Source: Oscillospiraceae bacterium
GTDB lineage: Bacteria > Bacillota > Clostridia > Oscillospirales > Ruminococcaceae
Assembly (NCBI GenBank): GCA_017513135.1
Contig: JAFWDH010000016.1
Span: 1 to 64,000 of the forward strand
Length of the DNA: 64,000 nt
Reading direction: 5' to 3'
How positions within the stretch are numbered: the stretch's first letter is position 1; the number at the start of each line of letters is the position of its first letter. The notes beneath the pieces are model-generated. The model had not been told where the DNA came from, searched no databases, and saw only the letters and a program-made list of their open reading frames with translations. The translations under genes were made by a program, and so were the position numbers. Below, in pieces: positions 48,901-57,045 of the stretch.

Positions 48901-49147
48901 TCTCAGGCTGAATAACGACCTCTGCGTGATCAGCTGTGAAGACTGGGAACTGATGGAATCCGTGTCGGGCTGCATCGGCTATTCAGCGCCTGACAACAGA
49001 TATATCATCCTGACGTTCAGCGATTCCAGACAGAGGCTGGGATACTTCCCGAGACGCAGCGTGACTGAGATGGTCGGCTACGCCAATGAGATACTTGACG
49101 GGTGGGATCTTCCGTCTGACGTAAAAAGAAGATACGGAATAGACTGA
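45992..49147 (+). CDS. Transmembrane TIR-domain protein with large beta-propeller-like region
   Basis: 1051 residues. The TIR domain (1-175) opens with YKAFISYRH (7-15) and has YVFRDQDELP (49-58), FLIVICSPETSKSVWVLEEI (76-95; Glu93/Glu94 as candidate NADase residue) and a helical end. One membrane helix (about 189-208) and a short coil lead to about 800 residues of short beta-rich repeats (for example GKLLYAETEDGLLSVWDTEAK and ILAYASGNLIALIDTADGS), like WD40/PQQ propellers. TIR enzymes in bacteria often cleave NAD or make signal nucleotides in immunity; here a sensory propeller outside the membrane is inferred. It has no typical antiphage neighbour. Ribosome site is weak (GGCAGAGG). Confidence 0.87.
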   Translation: MSAPKHYKAFISYRHLPLDLKVAKKLHRTIEHYVIPRYLRKDGNKRIGYVFRDQDELPISSDLSGSIRTALDNSEFLIVICSPETSKSVWVLEEITYFLKTHDRDHVLAVLISGDPHESFPEMLNEPVTDDDGTVRNIEPLAANIVADSDAKRNRLFSTEVLRILAALIGCAYDELYRREQRYRIRRLAAAFTAVFVIAASFIGLLLNRNAEINNNYEKALRNQSEYLSAESLRLLETDDRFSAMRLALAGLPSESEPDRPVVSKAFYALEKSSLAYYTPSRRAMYPSASLVLSSQIDSMTVSENGKLLYAETEDGLLSVWDTEAKKCIFSLLPKGNNYIVYGTDSGYFKEYRILRSKDRILLLYSNALICVDSASGGIIWRLELDQLPEITSIVYSLDSIHVSESEDEVLLRAWENFYVVSTQTGGLIRSLQELKMSAYGCDLIEFQGDEYIFSSDSSGITVFDSVTGGTISQFPFERETYGSQPSFVYSGDGVLYFCSQRKETGNYSLSDYIKTVYAFDVISEKLLWKWETAPETDYGASMTLLIDYNGRRILAYASGNLIALIDTADGSTIDMQVIGSGFTSMIDSSEKGAILGFTYDGESWTYGLREDGIRDFIIVPYLNTQVRSAEIGNGGYWVLPPYSQTIIRYEFLDGDPSWRYFVSDEEKKEIDFMDYTLYLTQDERAPVFGKRMYGNRRAVCILRGEDEDSLNCVAIPRTLEDSETKDILFTGCTEDRAYYLWTGYSAYELAGVDLNSGETQTVSSDVIGLDLSFFCADQDSLYALLKEYSGESVSFFAVSLSPDLQVKEKVLISGSGDTEISELSCIGSGRLMAYSPERTYIIDLSRKKVSEALQAVHEAVSEILELGNHLQHRVIWSEKQKSYIFDPDDIMIRIIPEDKGEATQIMSSSGVIDCFFLSADERYLLTLEADSYLRRYSMSGEMLGSSYLRTNISSGSGVLLQYMDDDMICLRLNNDLCVISCEDWELMESVSGCIGYSAPDNRYIILTFSDSRQRLGYFPRRSVTEMVGYANEILDGWDLPSDVKRRYGID

Positions 49148-49182
49148 GTTGCATTATTGTCTACAATCAGGAGACATTGATC

Positions 49183-49536
49183 ATGTACCGGGAAGAATTC
49201 AGACAATATATACTGGAAAACTACAGCGCCTTATCAGATCATCCCTGGTCCGACTACCCGGATAATGAAGTATTCCGTCATCCAAACAACAAAAAATGGT
49301 TTGCTCTCATTATGAACGTACCTGTGAGCAGGCTCGGGCTGAAAGGTACGGAAAAGATCGATATAGTAAATCTGAAATTCGATCCGATAATGATCGGATC
49401 CTTGAGAGACACACCAGGGTTCTATCCCGCATGCCACATGAACAAGGATAACTGGATTTCATGCGCGCTTGACGGCACTGCACCGGATGAGACCCTCAAA
49501 GCGATTCTGGATATAAGCTATGATTCGACATTATAG
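49183..49536 (+). CDS. MmcQ/YjbR family protein
   Basis: 117 residues with the family signs DHPWSDYPDNEVFRHPNNKKWFAL and MNKDNWISCALDG. The fold is a CyaY-like alpha/beta unit with a putative double-wing DNA-binding motif; the role is unknown. The start at ATG 49183 is preferred over TTG 49177 because AGGAGA lies at the right distance. It lies 35 bases behind the TIR gene and 20 before yjbQ, suggesting co-transcription. Confidence 0.88.
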   Translation: MYREEFRQYILENYSALSDHPWSDYPDNEVFRHPNNKKWFALIMNVPVSRLGLKGTEKIDIVNLKFDPIMIGSLRDTPGFYPACHMNKDNWISCALDGTAPDETLKAILDISYDSTL

Positions 49537-49555
49537 AAGACGGCGAGGATAAAAT

Positions 49556-49957
49556 ATGAAAACGCTTACATTGGAACTGACGACCTCATCACGTTCACAG
49601 ATGCTGAACATCACTGACAGTGTGCGCCAGGCTGTGCGTGGCAGCGGTGTTACGGACGGTACCGTCACGGTATTTGTCCCGCACACCACCGCCGGAGTCA
49701 CAATAAATGAGAACGCGGACCCTGATGTCGTCAGAGACATCCTGTACGAACTTGATAAGATTGTGCCCTGGGAGGACGGCTACCGCCATTACGAGGGAAA
49801 CTCAGCAACTCATATCAAGGCAAGCATGATGGGATCCTCTGTGACGGTAATTTTAGAGAACGGAAAACTTCTGCTTGGCACCTGGCAGGGAATATACTTC
49901 TGTGAATTCGACGGGCCCAGGACCAGGCACTTCCTGGTAAAGGTCTCGGAAGGCTGA
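49556..49957 (+). CDS. yjbQ: YjbQ family (UPF0047) protein
   Basis: 133 residues, the whole family length. Key stretches: TVTVFVPHTTAGVTINENADPDVVRDIL, YRHYEGNSATHIKASMMGSS and LLLGTWQGIYFCEFDGPR. Conserved His and Asp residues form a metal site; members have been described as a secondary thiamine-phosphate synthase, though the normal role is unclear. It lies between YjbR and a TIR/TPR gene on the same strand. Confidence 0.94.
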   Translation: MKTLTLELTTSSRSQMLNITDSVRQAVRGSGVTDGTVTVFVPHTTAGVTINENADPDVVRDILYELDKIVPWEDGYRHYEGNSATHIKASMMGSSVTVILENGKLLLGTWQGIYFCEFDGPRTRHFLVKVSEG

Positions 49958-49973
49958 CATAAGAGTTAAAGAC

Positions 49974-51269
49974 ATGAAAAAGAACACTGTTTTCAGGTAC
50001 AGGACACCGGACGGAGCGGATCCCGGAGATCTGCCCCGTGTGTTCTTCTCATGTCATCCTGACGACTTCGAAATGTATTTCGAAATTGTCTGCGATATGC
50101 TGTTCTCGGCCATGGACTGCGCTGTGTACTACACCGAAGACCAGAATGAGGACCTCAGTTCAGTAGAAGCGGGAGGATCCCTAAGAAGTATGAGGACCTT
50201 CGTGATCCTTCTCAGCGGATCTCTTCTTATCAGAGGCGGCAGAGCGATGGAGCACGATCTTCCTTTCGCTGTAAATAACAGCATCACTGTACTTCCTCTT
50301 GTGATGGAAAAGGACCTGGAAGAACATTTCAGGATAAGAGACATCATAGGAGATATCCCGTATATTGATACGACATCTGACTATGATCCGGATTATTCTC
50401 TCAACGACAGGATATACAGGTATCTCGTCGATAAGAACGATCCCGGTATCCTTAGGCAGTATCACGCCCTTGCGCAGCTCTTCTCCATGAAGGAGATGTA
50501 TAAGGAAGCCGCGGAGTACCTTGAGTGGGTCGTCGAGAACAGGAAGAGGGTGCTCGGCAGAGATGACCCCGACACGCTCTCATCCATGAACGCGCTGTCG
50601 GACACCCTGATGAAAGCAGGTCAGAAGATACGTTCCATGGATGTCAATGAGCAGGTCCTGGAGCTGATGCTGGGAAAGATCCCCGCGATGAATCCCGGTG
50701 TTCTGGTGAAGCTGAATAATCTTGCCGTGGAATACGATGAGCTGGGAGAGCATGAAAAGGCTCTTGCCGTCAAGGAAAAGGTCCTGGTGGAAAGGATACG
50801 CATACTCGGGGAAGATGATCCCGAGACAGCAGTAGCGATCTCCAATCTCGCTTATTCCTATGGAATACGCGGAGAATACGGGAAGAAGCTGGAACTGGAA
50901 AGAATCGCATATGAGATACAGTGCCGTATCTTGGGAGAAGACGATCCGTCGACTCTCATCACGCTGAGCAATACGGCAAACAGCCTTCTTAATCTGGGAG
51001 AAACGGAACAGGCTGCTGAGCTCTACAGGAATGTCTATGACGCCAGAAAAAGGATACTGGGGCCGGATGACGGGAAGACCGTGAATTCCGCGCGATACCT
51101 CGCAGAATCACTGAGATCCGCCGGCAGATACAGTGAATGCGCGGACGTATACAGAGAACTGATCCCTGTCTATACTTCTCTTTACGGAGAAGACAGTCAT
51201 CAGGTAAAAGAGACTAAAGCCAGCATTATATATCTGGAAAAACTTAAGGATAATGAACTTTATGGTTAA
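49974..51269 (+). CDS. TIR-like domain protein with TPR repeats
   Basis: 431 residues. The N-terminal 140 residues look like a divergent TIR fold: PRVFFSCHPDDFEMYFEIV, DCAVYYTEDQ, TFVILLSGSLL and the MEHDLPFAVNNSITVLPLV strand. After about 160 come five or more kinesin-light-chain-type TPRs with the repeated RVLGRDDPDTL/RILGEDDPET/RILGEDDPSTL signature. TIR-TPR proteins in bacteria act as scaffolds or effectors. It has no membrane helix, unlike the TIR protein 0.8 kb upstream. Catalytic activity of the TIR part is uncertain. Confidence 0.8.
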   Translation: MKKNTVFRYRTPDGADPGDLPRVFFSCHPDDFEMYFEIVCDMLFSAMDCAVYYTEDQNEDLSSVEAGGSLRSMRTFVILLSGSLLIRGGRAMEHDLPFAVNNSITVLPLVMEKDLEEHFRIRDIIGDIPYIDTTSDYDPDYSLNDRIYRYLVDKNDPGILRQYHALAQLFSMKEMYKEAAEYLEWVVENRKRVLGRDDPDTLSSMNALSDTLMKAGQKIRSMDVNEQVLELMLGKIPAMNPGVLVKLNNLAVEYDELGEHEKALAVKEKVLVERIRILGEDDPETAVAISNLAYSYGIRGEYGKKLELERIAYEIQCRILGEDDPSTLITLSNTANSLLNLGETEQAAELYRNVYDARKRILGPDDGKTVNSARYLAESLRSAGRYSECADVYRELIPVYTSLYGEDSHQVKETKASIIYLEKLKDNELYG

Positions 51270-51346
51270 GATCAGGAGAACGTTACCGATAACTCCGGAT
51301 CGCTGTCTGAGATTCGACCTGAAACCGGACTGGAAAGGTTCGGTTT

Positions 51347-51376
51347 TTGTATTATTTGTGTATATTTTGCTATACT
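51347..51376 (+). promoter_or_regulatory. Promoter of the surface-protein gene
   Basis: TTGTAT (51347-51352) and TATACT (51371-51376) with an 18-base spacer; TGC directly before the -10 makes it an extended -10. It lies about 60 bases before ATG 51439. Confidence 0.55.
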
Positions 51377-51438
51377 ATCGGCAAGTTAATATAAAGATCA
51401 TTTTTTACATAATCATTTGTGGGAAGGAGACAATCATC

Positions 51439-53949
51439 ATGAGAAAGAACAGAGCTAAGGGCGTTCTTCTCTGTCTGGTCATGATCGCGGGCATGCTATC
51501 CTTCGGAGGATGGTCTGTCAGCGCAGCCGAGATCAGCTCAGTGACCGGTACCATGACGGACGACCTTGCTTACATCGCCGGACTGGACAAAATGCAGGAA
51601 GCGCCGATTATTTCGACTGATTCCGGCGCTCCGGCTGTGATCGACTGGGAGATGGGATCCTGGGAACTTGAAGACGGCAATACCGTAAGTTCCCTTAAAT
51701 TTACTCCCGGCAACTGGAGATTCTGCGTTCCCCTGCATATAAGCCACGACGAGTATATCGATACTTTTGCAAGCGACCTGACTCTTTCGATCAACGGCAA
51801 GGAATGGATACGCGATTTCGTTGCGAACTATGAGTCAGAATCCGTAGCTTATTTCTACAGCCCCAACACTTACGAGGTGCTGTCCGACGGAACTCTGCGC
51901 TTCGCGAAATATTCCTCCTGGGAGGTCCCGCACAACACGGTGGGCAAGGAGATAGATCATATAGTTGTGACTCCGGGGGTGACCGGAGGAAAGGCTCCCT
52001 ATAAGTTCAGCAAGCAGTCCGGACCTTCCTGGATCGATGTCAGCGAAGGAGGGACGGTTAGCGGAACGCCGTCTGCTATGGGAGATAACCAGCCTCTCAT
52101 AGTAAAGGTCACCGACGACAACGGAGATACGGAAACGATATCGATATTCGTCGGATTCACTGACAGCACGGAGCGCACCGTGATCGATATGATAGAAGGC
52201 GAATCGGACCTCTACGATATCTTCAAGGAGGGCGGCAGCCCCGACAGCGTAGACGTGGATGTCATATATCCCGAGCAGGTGGTGAGCGTCAAGCTGCCTG
52301 AGCCCTGGCTGAGATATGACAAAACTGCCGGAGCATTTGTACCCATGAAAAGCGATGAGACCTTCAATGTGGGCGAAGTATACCGTTACCGCAGGATGTT
52401 CGAGGTCAAGGACAGCAGCCAGTATGTAATCGCCGACGCTTACGTGAACATAGCCGGAGATTCCTGGCTGCCTGTGGAGTATTTCTATGAAGAGGGCAGA
52501 GCCATCTTCGAATCGCCCGATCTCATAGTGGCGGGAGTGCTTGACAAGATCACCATCAAGAATGCTCCTTACCCCGTAGTGAGCAAGCCTCTTCCGTCTC
52601 TGGACGGACTCGAGTTCGAGGACGGCAGGCTGCTGTTCGTCGACAGCTTCTGGTGCAGGATGGAAGGGGAGAACCTGGTCCCCTGCAGCTATACTGAATA
52701 TGTCAACAGCAGCTATGATTACTATATAAACGCTGTAGTGACCCTGCTGCCGGGCAACACCTTTGCAGAAACGGTAAGCGCAACCGTCAACGGCAAGGGC
52801 GAGCCTGATACAGTAGTCAAGGAGAAGGAAGCCGATACTTTCTGCCGTGTGCTCAGCAAGATGCCGGTCCTGGTAGAGTGCGACAACTATTTCGTAGTTA
52901 CTGCCGGGACCCTGAACGTAAGGGACGAGCCGTCTGTAGGCAGCAGGCGCGTGGGCGGACTCAAGTACGGCGACGTCGTCTACGGACTCGGATCCGACGG
53001 ATCATGGATCCTCATCGATTTTGAGGGAAAGCTTGCCTGGGTCAACAGAAGCTACCTGGCGCTCACGTTCTCCGAAGAGACCGCAATACCTCCGGAAAAA
53101 TACATAGTGACCGCGGGCGCCCTTAACGTACGCTCGACGCCCTATAACCCCGGTGACAATTCCAACCGCATCGGAGGCTACAAGAAGGACGACGAGGTCC
53201 TTATCACAGGCATTTATACGGATATCAACGGGGATGAGTGGCTCGTCACCGAGTATCCGTCCGAGTCGGGCTACATGCTCGGGTTCATGATGGCGAAATA
53301 CACCAAGAGCGCCAGCGCCAAGGTAGAGACACACTCTCTGCTCATCAATATCGGAGGCGCGTATCCTCACTCCGCCTCAGATCCTTTCAGGAACGCTATC
53401 TCTGACGGCGACGACGTTGACCTCACCGAGAACGATTACGCCGACAACGGCGACGGCACCTTCAGCACCACGTTCTATCCGGATGACTCGCTTCTGTACA
53501 CGACCATAACCGCGGATGACATCAATCTTCCGGATTCCTGGGAGCTCTCGGTGATGTCCGTCGCTCTGGGCGATGACGGAAGCATCACCGTCAGGATAGG
53601 ACCCAAGGATCCCGTCACTGTCACTTTTGCCGATGAGAACGGCGAGCCTCACGGTTCCACCGTCATCTCCTCCGGAGGATCTGTGCAGAAGCCGATGGAT
53701 CCCGAGATGGAAGGATATGATTTCGTCGGCTGGTTCGCCGATCCGGATCTCACTGTCGAGTTCGACTTTGAGAAGCCCATTACTTCCGATACAGTGATCT
53801 ATCCCGGTTTCATGATGAAGACCGTAGCTCCTCCGGAAACGGAGAGAGAGAATCCACAGACCGGCGTTCAGCTGACCGGTATGCTGCTGCTTATCTTCGC
53901 AGCTGTCTCGTACGTGCTGATGAAGGCGGGGAAGAAGGAACACAGCTGA
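51439..53949 (+). CDS. Sortase-anchored surface protein with SH3 and InlB-type repeats
   Basis: 836 residues. The signal peptide (7-32) ends at VSAAE. Then come an unknown region, a putative Ig-like domain (GGKAPYKFSKQSGPSWIDV...GTVSGTPSA), further beta-rich modules, and two bacterial SH3 domains (VTAGTLNVRDEPSVGSRRVG and VTAGALNVRSTPYNPGDNSN). An InlB B-repeat-like unit (VTFADENGEPHGSTVISSGG...GYDFVGWFADP) precedes the sorting signal NPQTG (805-809), a membrane helix and a basic tail. The protein should be exported and linked to the wall by a sortase; SH3 modules may bind peptidoglycan. The start is set by AAGGAG before ATG 51439; an upstream extension is open but implausible. Confidence 0.9.
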   Translation: MRKNRAKGVLLCLVMIAGMLSFGGWSVSAAEISSVTGTMTDDLAYIAGLDKMQEAPIISTDSGAPAVIDWEMGSWELEDGNTVSSLKFTPGNWRFCVPLHISHDEYIDTFASDLTLSINGKEWIRDFVANYESESVAYFYSPNTYEVLSDGTLRFAKYSSWEVPHNTVGKEIDHIVVTPGVTGGKAPYKFSKQSGPSWIDVSEGGTVSGTPSAMGDNQPLIVKVTDDNGDTETISIFVGFTDSTERTVIDMIEGESDLYDIFKEGGSPDSVDVDVIYPEQVVSVKLPEPWLRYDKTAGAFVPMKSDETFNVGEVYRYRRMFEVKDSSQYVIADAYVNIAGDSWLPVEYFYEEGRAIFESPDLIVAGVLDKITIKNAPYPVVSKPLPSLDGLEFEDGRLLFVDSFWCRMEGENLVPCSYTEYVNSSYDYYINAVVTLLPGNTFAETVSATVNGKGEPDTVVKEKEADTFCRVLSKMPVLVECDNYFVVTAGTLNVRDEPSVGSRRVGGLKYGDVVYGLGSDGSWILIDFEGKLAWVNRSYLALTFSEETAIPPEKYIVTAGALNVRSTPYNPGDNSNRIGGYKKDDEVLITGIYTDINGDEWLVTEYPSESGYMLGFMMAKYTKSASAKVETHSLLINIGGAYPHSASDPFRNAISDGDDVDLTENDYADNGDGTFSTTFYPDDSLLYTTITADDINLPDSWELSVMSVALGDDGSITVRIGPKDPVTVTFADENGEPHGSTVISSGGSVQKPMDPEMEGYDFVGWFADPDLTVEFDFEKPITSDTVIYPGFMMKTVAPPETERENPQTGVQLTGMLLLIFAAVSYVLMKAGKKEHS

Positions 53950-53969
53950 TATAGCGTAAGATAATACTG

Positions 53970-53999
53970 AAGGCCGTGAAGCACAGACTTCACGGCCTT
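53970..53999 (+). terminator. Terminator of the surface-protein gene
   Basis: The 12-bp stem AAGGCCGTGAAG/CTTCACGGCCTT with a 6-base loop is followed by TATCTTT. Confidence 0.85.
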
Positions 54000-54027
54000 T
54001 ATCTTTAAAAAAGTATTTGCATCGTCA

Positions 54028-54049
54028 ATTATATTTGATAAAATATAAT
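54028..54049. promoter_or_regulatory. Inverted repeat over the -10 of the OhrR-like gene, candidate operator
   Basis: ATTATATTT and AAATATAAT with a 4-base spacer. TATAAT at 54044-54049 can serve as -10. MarR-family regulators usually repress their own operon through such AT-rich palindromes. Confidence 0.55.
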
Positions 54050-54076
54050 CGTAATAAACATTTAGGAAGGTCTTTT

Positions 54077-54526
54077 ATGGTACCGGATTACAAAGAAGCC
54101 ATGAAGCTGTCTAACCAGCTGTGTTTTCCGCTTTATGCGGCTGCCAGGAGCGTGGTGAATCTCTATACGCCGTGGCTGAAGCCTCTGGGGCTTACCTACA
54201 CACAGTATCTTGTCATGCTGGTCCTGTGGGAGAACGACGGGCTTACCGTTGGGGAGATATGCGATAAGCTTATGCTCGACAACGGAACTCTTTCGCCGCT
54301 GCTCAAAAAGCTGCAGCAGGCAGGATATGTCGAGAAGAGCCGCAGCGATGAGGATGACCGCATCGTCATCGTCACTCTTACTGAGGAAGGCAGAGAGCTT
54401 CAGGAGAAAGCGAAGGATGTCCCTTCTTCCGTTGCGGGATGCATAGACATCGCTCCTGAGAAGGCGCAGCAGCTGTACGGCCTTCTTTACGAGCTTCTTG
54501 GCTGCAGCAGATCCGGGTCTGTCTGA
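54077..54526 (+). CDS. ohrR: OhrR-like MarR family redox regulator
   Basis: 149 residues. The N-terminal NQLCFPLYAAARSVVNLY places a Cys at 16, matching the peroxide-sensing Cys15 of Bacillus OhrR. The winged helix LTVGEICDKLMLDNGTLSPLLKKLQQAGYVEKSRSDEDDR also fits OhrR closely. It should repress in reduced form and release DNA on oxidation of Cys16 by organic peroxides. It starts at ATG 54077 after AGGAAGG. It is followed by glutathione peroxidase, MBL-rubredoxin and flavodoxin genes, a fitting regulon. Confidence 0.88.
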   Translation: MVPDYKEAMKLSNQLCFPLYAAARSVVNLYTPWLKPLGLTYTQYLVMLVLWENDGLTVGEICDKLMLDNGTLSPLLKKLQQAGYVEKSRSDEDDRIVIVTLTEEGRELQEKAKDVPSSVAGCIDIAPEKAQQLYGLLYELLGCSRSGSV

Positions 54527-54555
54527 GACTATATTGAGAAAAGGAGATTTCTAAA

Positions 54556-55098
54556 ATGACGATCTATGATTTCAAGGTCCTTGACAGGAAGGGAAACGAG
54601 GTTGACCTCGCAGATTACAGGGGAAAAGTTCTTCTCGTAGTCAATACGGCTACCGGATGCGGCTTCACCCCTCACTACGCTCCTCTGGAGGAGATGTATG
54701 AGAAGTTCCATGATCAGGGATTCGAGGTCCTTGACTTCCCGTGCAACCAGTTCGGCGCGCAGGCTCCCGGAACGGACGATGAGATCCATGAGTTCTGCAC
54801 AGTGAACTTCAAGACGACCTTCCCCCAGATGAAGAAGGCTGACGTCAACGGAGAGAACGAGATGCCGGTATACACCTGGCTGAAATCGCAGAAGGGCTTT
54901 GAAGGCTTCGATGAGCATCCCTACAAGGAGCTCCTGGAAGGCATGTTCGCCGCTGCGGATCCCGAATGGGACAAGAAGCCCGACATCAAGTGGAACTTCA
55001 CTAAATTCGTCATCGACCGCGAAGGAAATGTAGTAGCTCGCTTCGAGCCGACAGCTGACATGGCAAAGGTGGAAGCCTGCGTATCATCTCTTCTGTAA
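54556..55098 (+). CDS. Glutathione peroxidase family protein (Cys type)
   Basis: 180 residues. The peroxidatic residue is Cys35 in NTATGCGFTPHY, encoded by TGC, so this is not a selenoprotein. LDFPCNQFGAQAPG gives the catalytic Gln and a possible resolving Cys, and IKWNFTKF holds the Trp-Asn pair. Members of this type in bacteria normally use thioredoxin. It reduces hydrogen and organic peroxides, and lies 30 bases behind the OhrR-like gene. Confidence 0.95.
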   Translation: MTIYDFKVLDRKGNEVDLADYRGKVLLVVNTATGCGFTPHYAPLEEMYEKFHDQGFEVLDFPCNQFGAQAPGTDDEIHEFCTVNFKTTFPQMKKADVNGENEMPVYTWLKSQKGFEGFDEHPYKELLEGMFAAADPEWDKKPDIKWNFTKFVIDREGNVVARFEPTADMAKVEACVSSLL

Positions 55099-55113
55099 AG
55101 GAGTAAAAGGTAC

Positions 55114-56055
55114 ATGATCATCAAGGCAGTAAAGTTCAGGGAGAACGGGTTCTATTCCCAGCCTTTCGCGTTCGGAGGCGAAGAAGGTCCCGCTAAGTTC
55201 GATCCTTCCGTCCGTTACCGCGGAAGCCTGCAGAATTATCTCATCGATACCGGTGACGAAGTCATCCTGGTGGATACAGGTCTTCCGGCGGGAACTCCTG
55301 AGGAGAATCCGGATGAAAGCAGCCTTGCTTTTACCGGAAAGGATATATGCAGCTACATGGAGGCGTTTGAAGCGCTCGGATATAGACCGGAACAGGTGAC
55401 AGCGATCCTGCTCACACATAAGCACGCAGACCACTCAGGCGAGCTCCGTTCTTTCCCAAACGCAAAGATCTATGTCAATGAGGAAGAACTGTCGGCAGCC
55501 GAGCTGCAGGGCGTCAGCAATATTGTTCCCGTCAGTTTCACAGACGGCGCATACTACAACTTCCCCGAGAGCCAGAAGATCCGCGACGGCATCACCTACA
55601 TAAAAGCCAAGGGTCACACCAACGGAAACAGCATCGTCATAGTTGAGGACAGGGGTCTGTTCTATATGTTCCACGGGGATATAACCTATGTGGACGAAGC
55701 TCTTTATGAGGACAAGCTCTCGATGGTCTTCGATGACCTTCACGCCGCCAGGGTAACACAGGACAGGGTCCGCGAGTTCATAAGGAACCATCCGACTGTA
55801 TACTGCGGCACTCACACTCCGCAGGGCTACGAGAACCTCGAAGCTAAAAGAGTGATGGATCTTGATGATCCCGTGCCGACCGTTCCCGCTGAGGTGGACT
55901 TCACGGAAAAGAAAGCAAGCGGAAGGTATGTCTGCTCTGTATGCGGTTATGTGTACGATCCCGCTGAGAACGGAGGAGTCGCATTTGAAGACCTCCCCGA
56001 TGACTGGAAGTGCCCGCGCTGCAGACAGGGCAAGGATAAGTTCAACCGCGCATGA
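55114..56055 (+). CDS. MBL-fold hydrolase-rubredoxin fusion protein
   Basis: 313 residues. The metallo-beta-lactamase domain (1-255) carries THKHADH (His102, His104, Asp106, His107), later KGHTNGN and FHGDITYVD. This is the zinc-type HxHxDH pattern, not the HxExD of flavodiiron oxygen reductases. A rubredoxin domain (270-313) with Cys274-x2-Cys277 and Cys300-x2-Cys303 follows. The rubredoxin should carry one iron and pass electrons, but a zinc-type MBL site is normally not redox active, so the partnership is puzzling. It sits 16 bases behind the peroxidase gene and 20 before the flavodoxin gene. Confidence 0.9.
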   Translation: MIIKAVKFRENGFYSQPFAFGGEEGPAKFDPSVRYRGSLQNYLIDTGDEVILVDTGLPAGTPEENPDESSLAFTGKDICSYMEAFEALGYRPEQVTAILLTHKHADHSGELRSFPNAKIYVNEEELSAAELQGVSNIVPVSFTDGAYYNFPESQKIRDGITYIKAKGHTNGNSIVIVEDRGLFYMFHGDITYVDEALYEDKLSMVFDDLHAARVTQDRVREFIRNHPTVYCGTHTPQGYENLEAKRVMDLDDPVPTVPAEVDFTEKKASGRYVCSVCGYVYDPAENGGVAFEDLPDDWKCPRCRQGKDKFNRA

Positions 56056-56074
56056 TCCCAATGGAGATTAAACT

Positions 56075-56980
56075 ATGAGAGTAGCAGTAAGATACTATAC
56101 AAAGACCGGCAACACCAGACGCCTGGCAGAAGCGGTCGCCAAGGCAGTGGGAGCAGAGGCTCTTCCTCTGACCTCACCCGTTGACGAGCCTGTGGATATC
56201 CTTTTCCTCGGCAACTCATACTATGCCTTCACTATCGCGCCTGAAGTCCGCGATTTCATAAGGAACCTGGACAGCGGCAAGGTAGGGAAGATCGTCAATT
56301 TCGGTTCCGCTGCAATGCTGAATTCCACATACAGGAAGGTAAAAGCGGAAGCGGACAAAGCCGGCATCGCGATGGACAGCAGAGAATTCCACTGCAGGGG
56401 TGAGTTCCAGGGAATACATAAGGGAAGGCCCAATGCGGAAGATCTGGAAGCAGCGTCAAAGTTTGCAAAAGAGATAGTTGAATTTTATTCAGGAGGAAAG
56501 AAAATGAAAGCTCTTGTCACTTATTTTTCGGCCAGCGGCGTGACTGCCGCTCTTGCAAAGCGCCTCGCGGAAGCGGTAGATTCGCCCCTTTATGAGATAA
56601 AGCCTGAGGTGCCCTACACCAAGGAAGACCTTGACTGGCGCAACAAGCAGTCCAGATCATCAGTTGAGATGCAGGACAAGGACTGCCGTCCGGCTCTTGC
56701 GGATAAGGACGCTCCCGTGGCTGACGCTGATGTGATCTTCGTGGGATATCCCGTATGGTGGTACAGAGAGCCCTCCATAGTAGACAGTTTCCTGGAAGCA
56801 TATGATTTCTCCGGAAAATGCATCGTTCTTTTCGCAACATCCGGAAGCAGCGATATCGGTGATGAAGCTCCCGTGCGCGCAGCTGAGATCTCAGGAACGA
56901 AGGTGATCGCATCAAAGAGATTCGCGGCAAACGCTACCGTTGATGAGCTCAAAGCATGGGCAGGTTCTCTCGCAGACTGA
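56075..56980 (+). CDS. Tandem flavodoxin fusion
   Basis: 301 residues. The first flavodoxin domain (1-140) binds FMN through YTKTGNTRRLA and GNSYYAFT; the second (144-301) through TYFSASGVTAALA, with VGYPVWWYREPS and FATSGSS. The junction keeps an AGGAGG box (56491-56496), 7 bases before an in-frame ATG (56504, Met144), so the second half may also be made alone. Probably an electron carrier for the preceding redox genes. Ribosome site of the whole gene: TGGAGA. Confidence 0.9.
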   Translation: MRVAVRYYTKTGNTRRLAEAVAKAVGAEALPLTSPVDEPVDILFLGNSYYAFTIAPEVRDFIRNLDSGKVGKIVNFGSAAMLNSTYRKVKAEADKAGIAMDSREFHCRGEFQGIHKGRPNAEDLEAASKFAKEIVEFYSGGKKMKALVTYFSASGVTAALAKRLAEAVDSPLYEIKPEVPYTKEDLDWRNKQSRSSVEMQDKDCRPALADKDAPVADADVIFVGYPVWWYREPSIVDSFLEAYDFSGKCIVLFATSGSSDIGDEAPVRAAEISGTKVIASKRFAANATVDELKAWAGSLAD

Positions 56981-57001
56981 AAAACTGAACAGCATAAAAA
57001 G

Positions 57002-57035
57002 AAAAGTGTCTGACCGAAAAGAGTCAGGCACTTTT
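57002..57035. terminator. Bidirectional terminator between convergent genes
   Basis: The 13-bp stem AAAAGTGTCTGAC/GTCAGGCACTTTT (one G-T pair) has A- and T-rich ends on both sides. It serves the flavodoxin gene and the leftward secreted-protein gene. Confidence 0.85.
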
Positions 57036-57045
57036 CCTTTGATTA

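Noticed and set aside
54658..54663. Selenocysteine in the glutathione peroxidase
   Set aside because: The peroxidatic position is a TGC Cys codon, not TGA, and no SECIS-like need arises.
55114..56980. Flavodiiron oxygen/NO reductase (ROO type)
   Set aside because: The MBL motif is HxHxDH rather than HxExD, and the flavodoxin is a separate protein.
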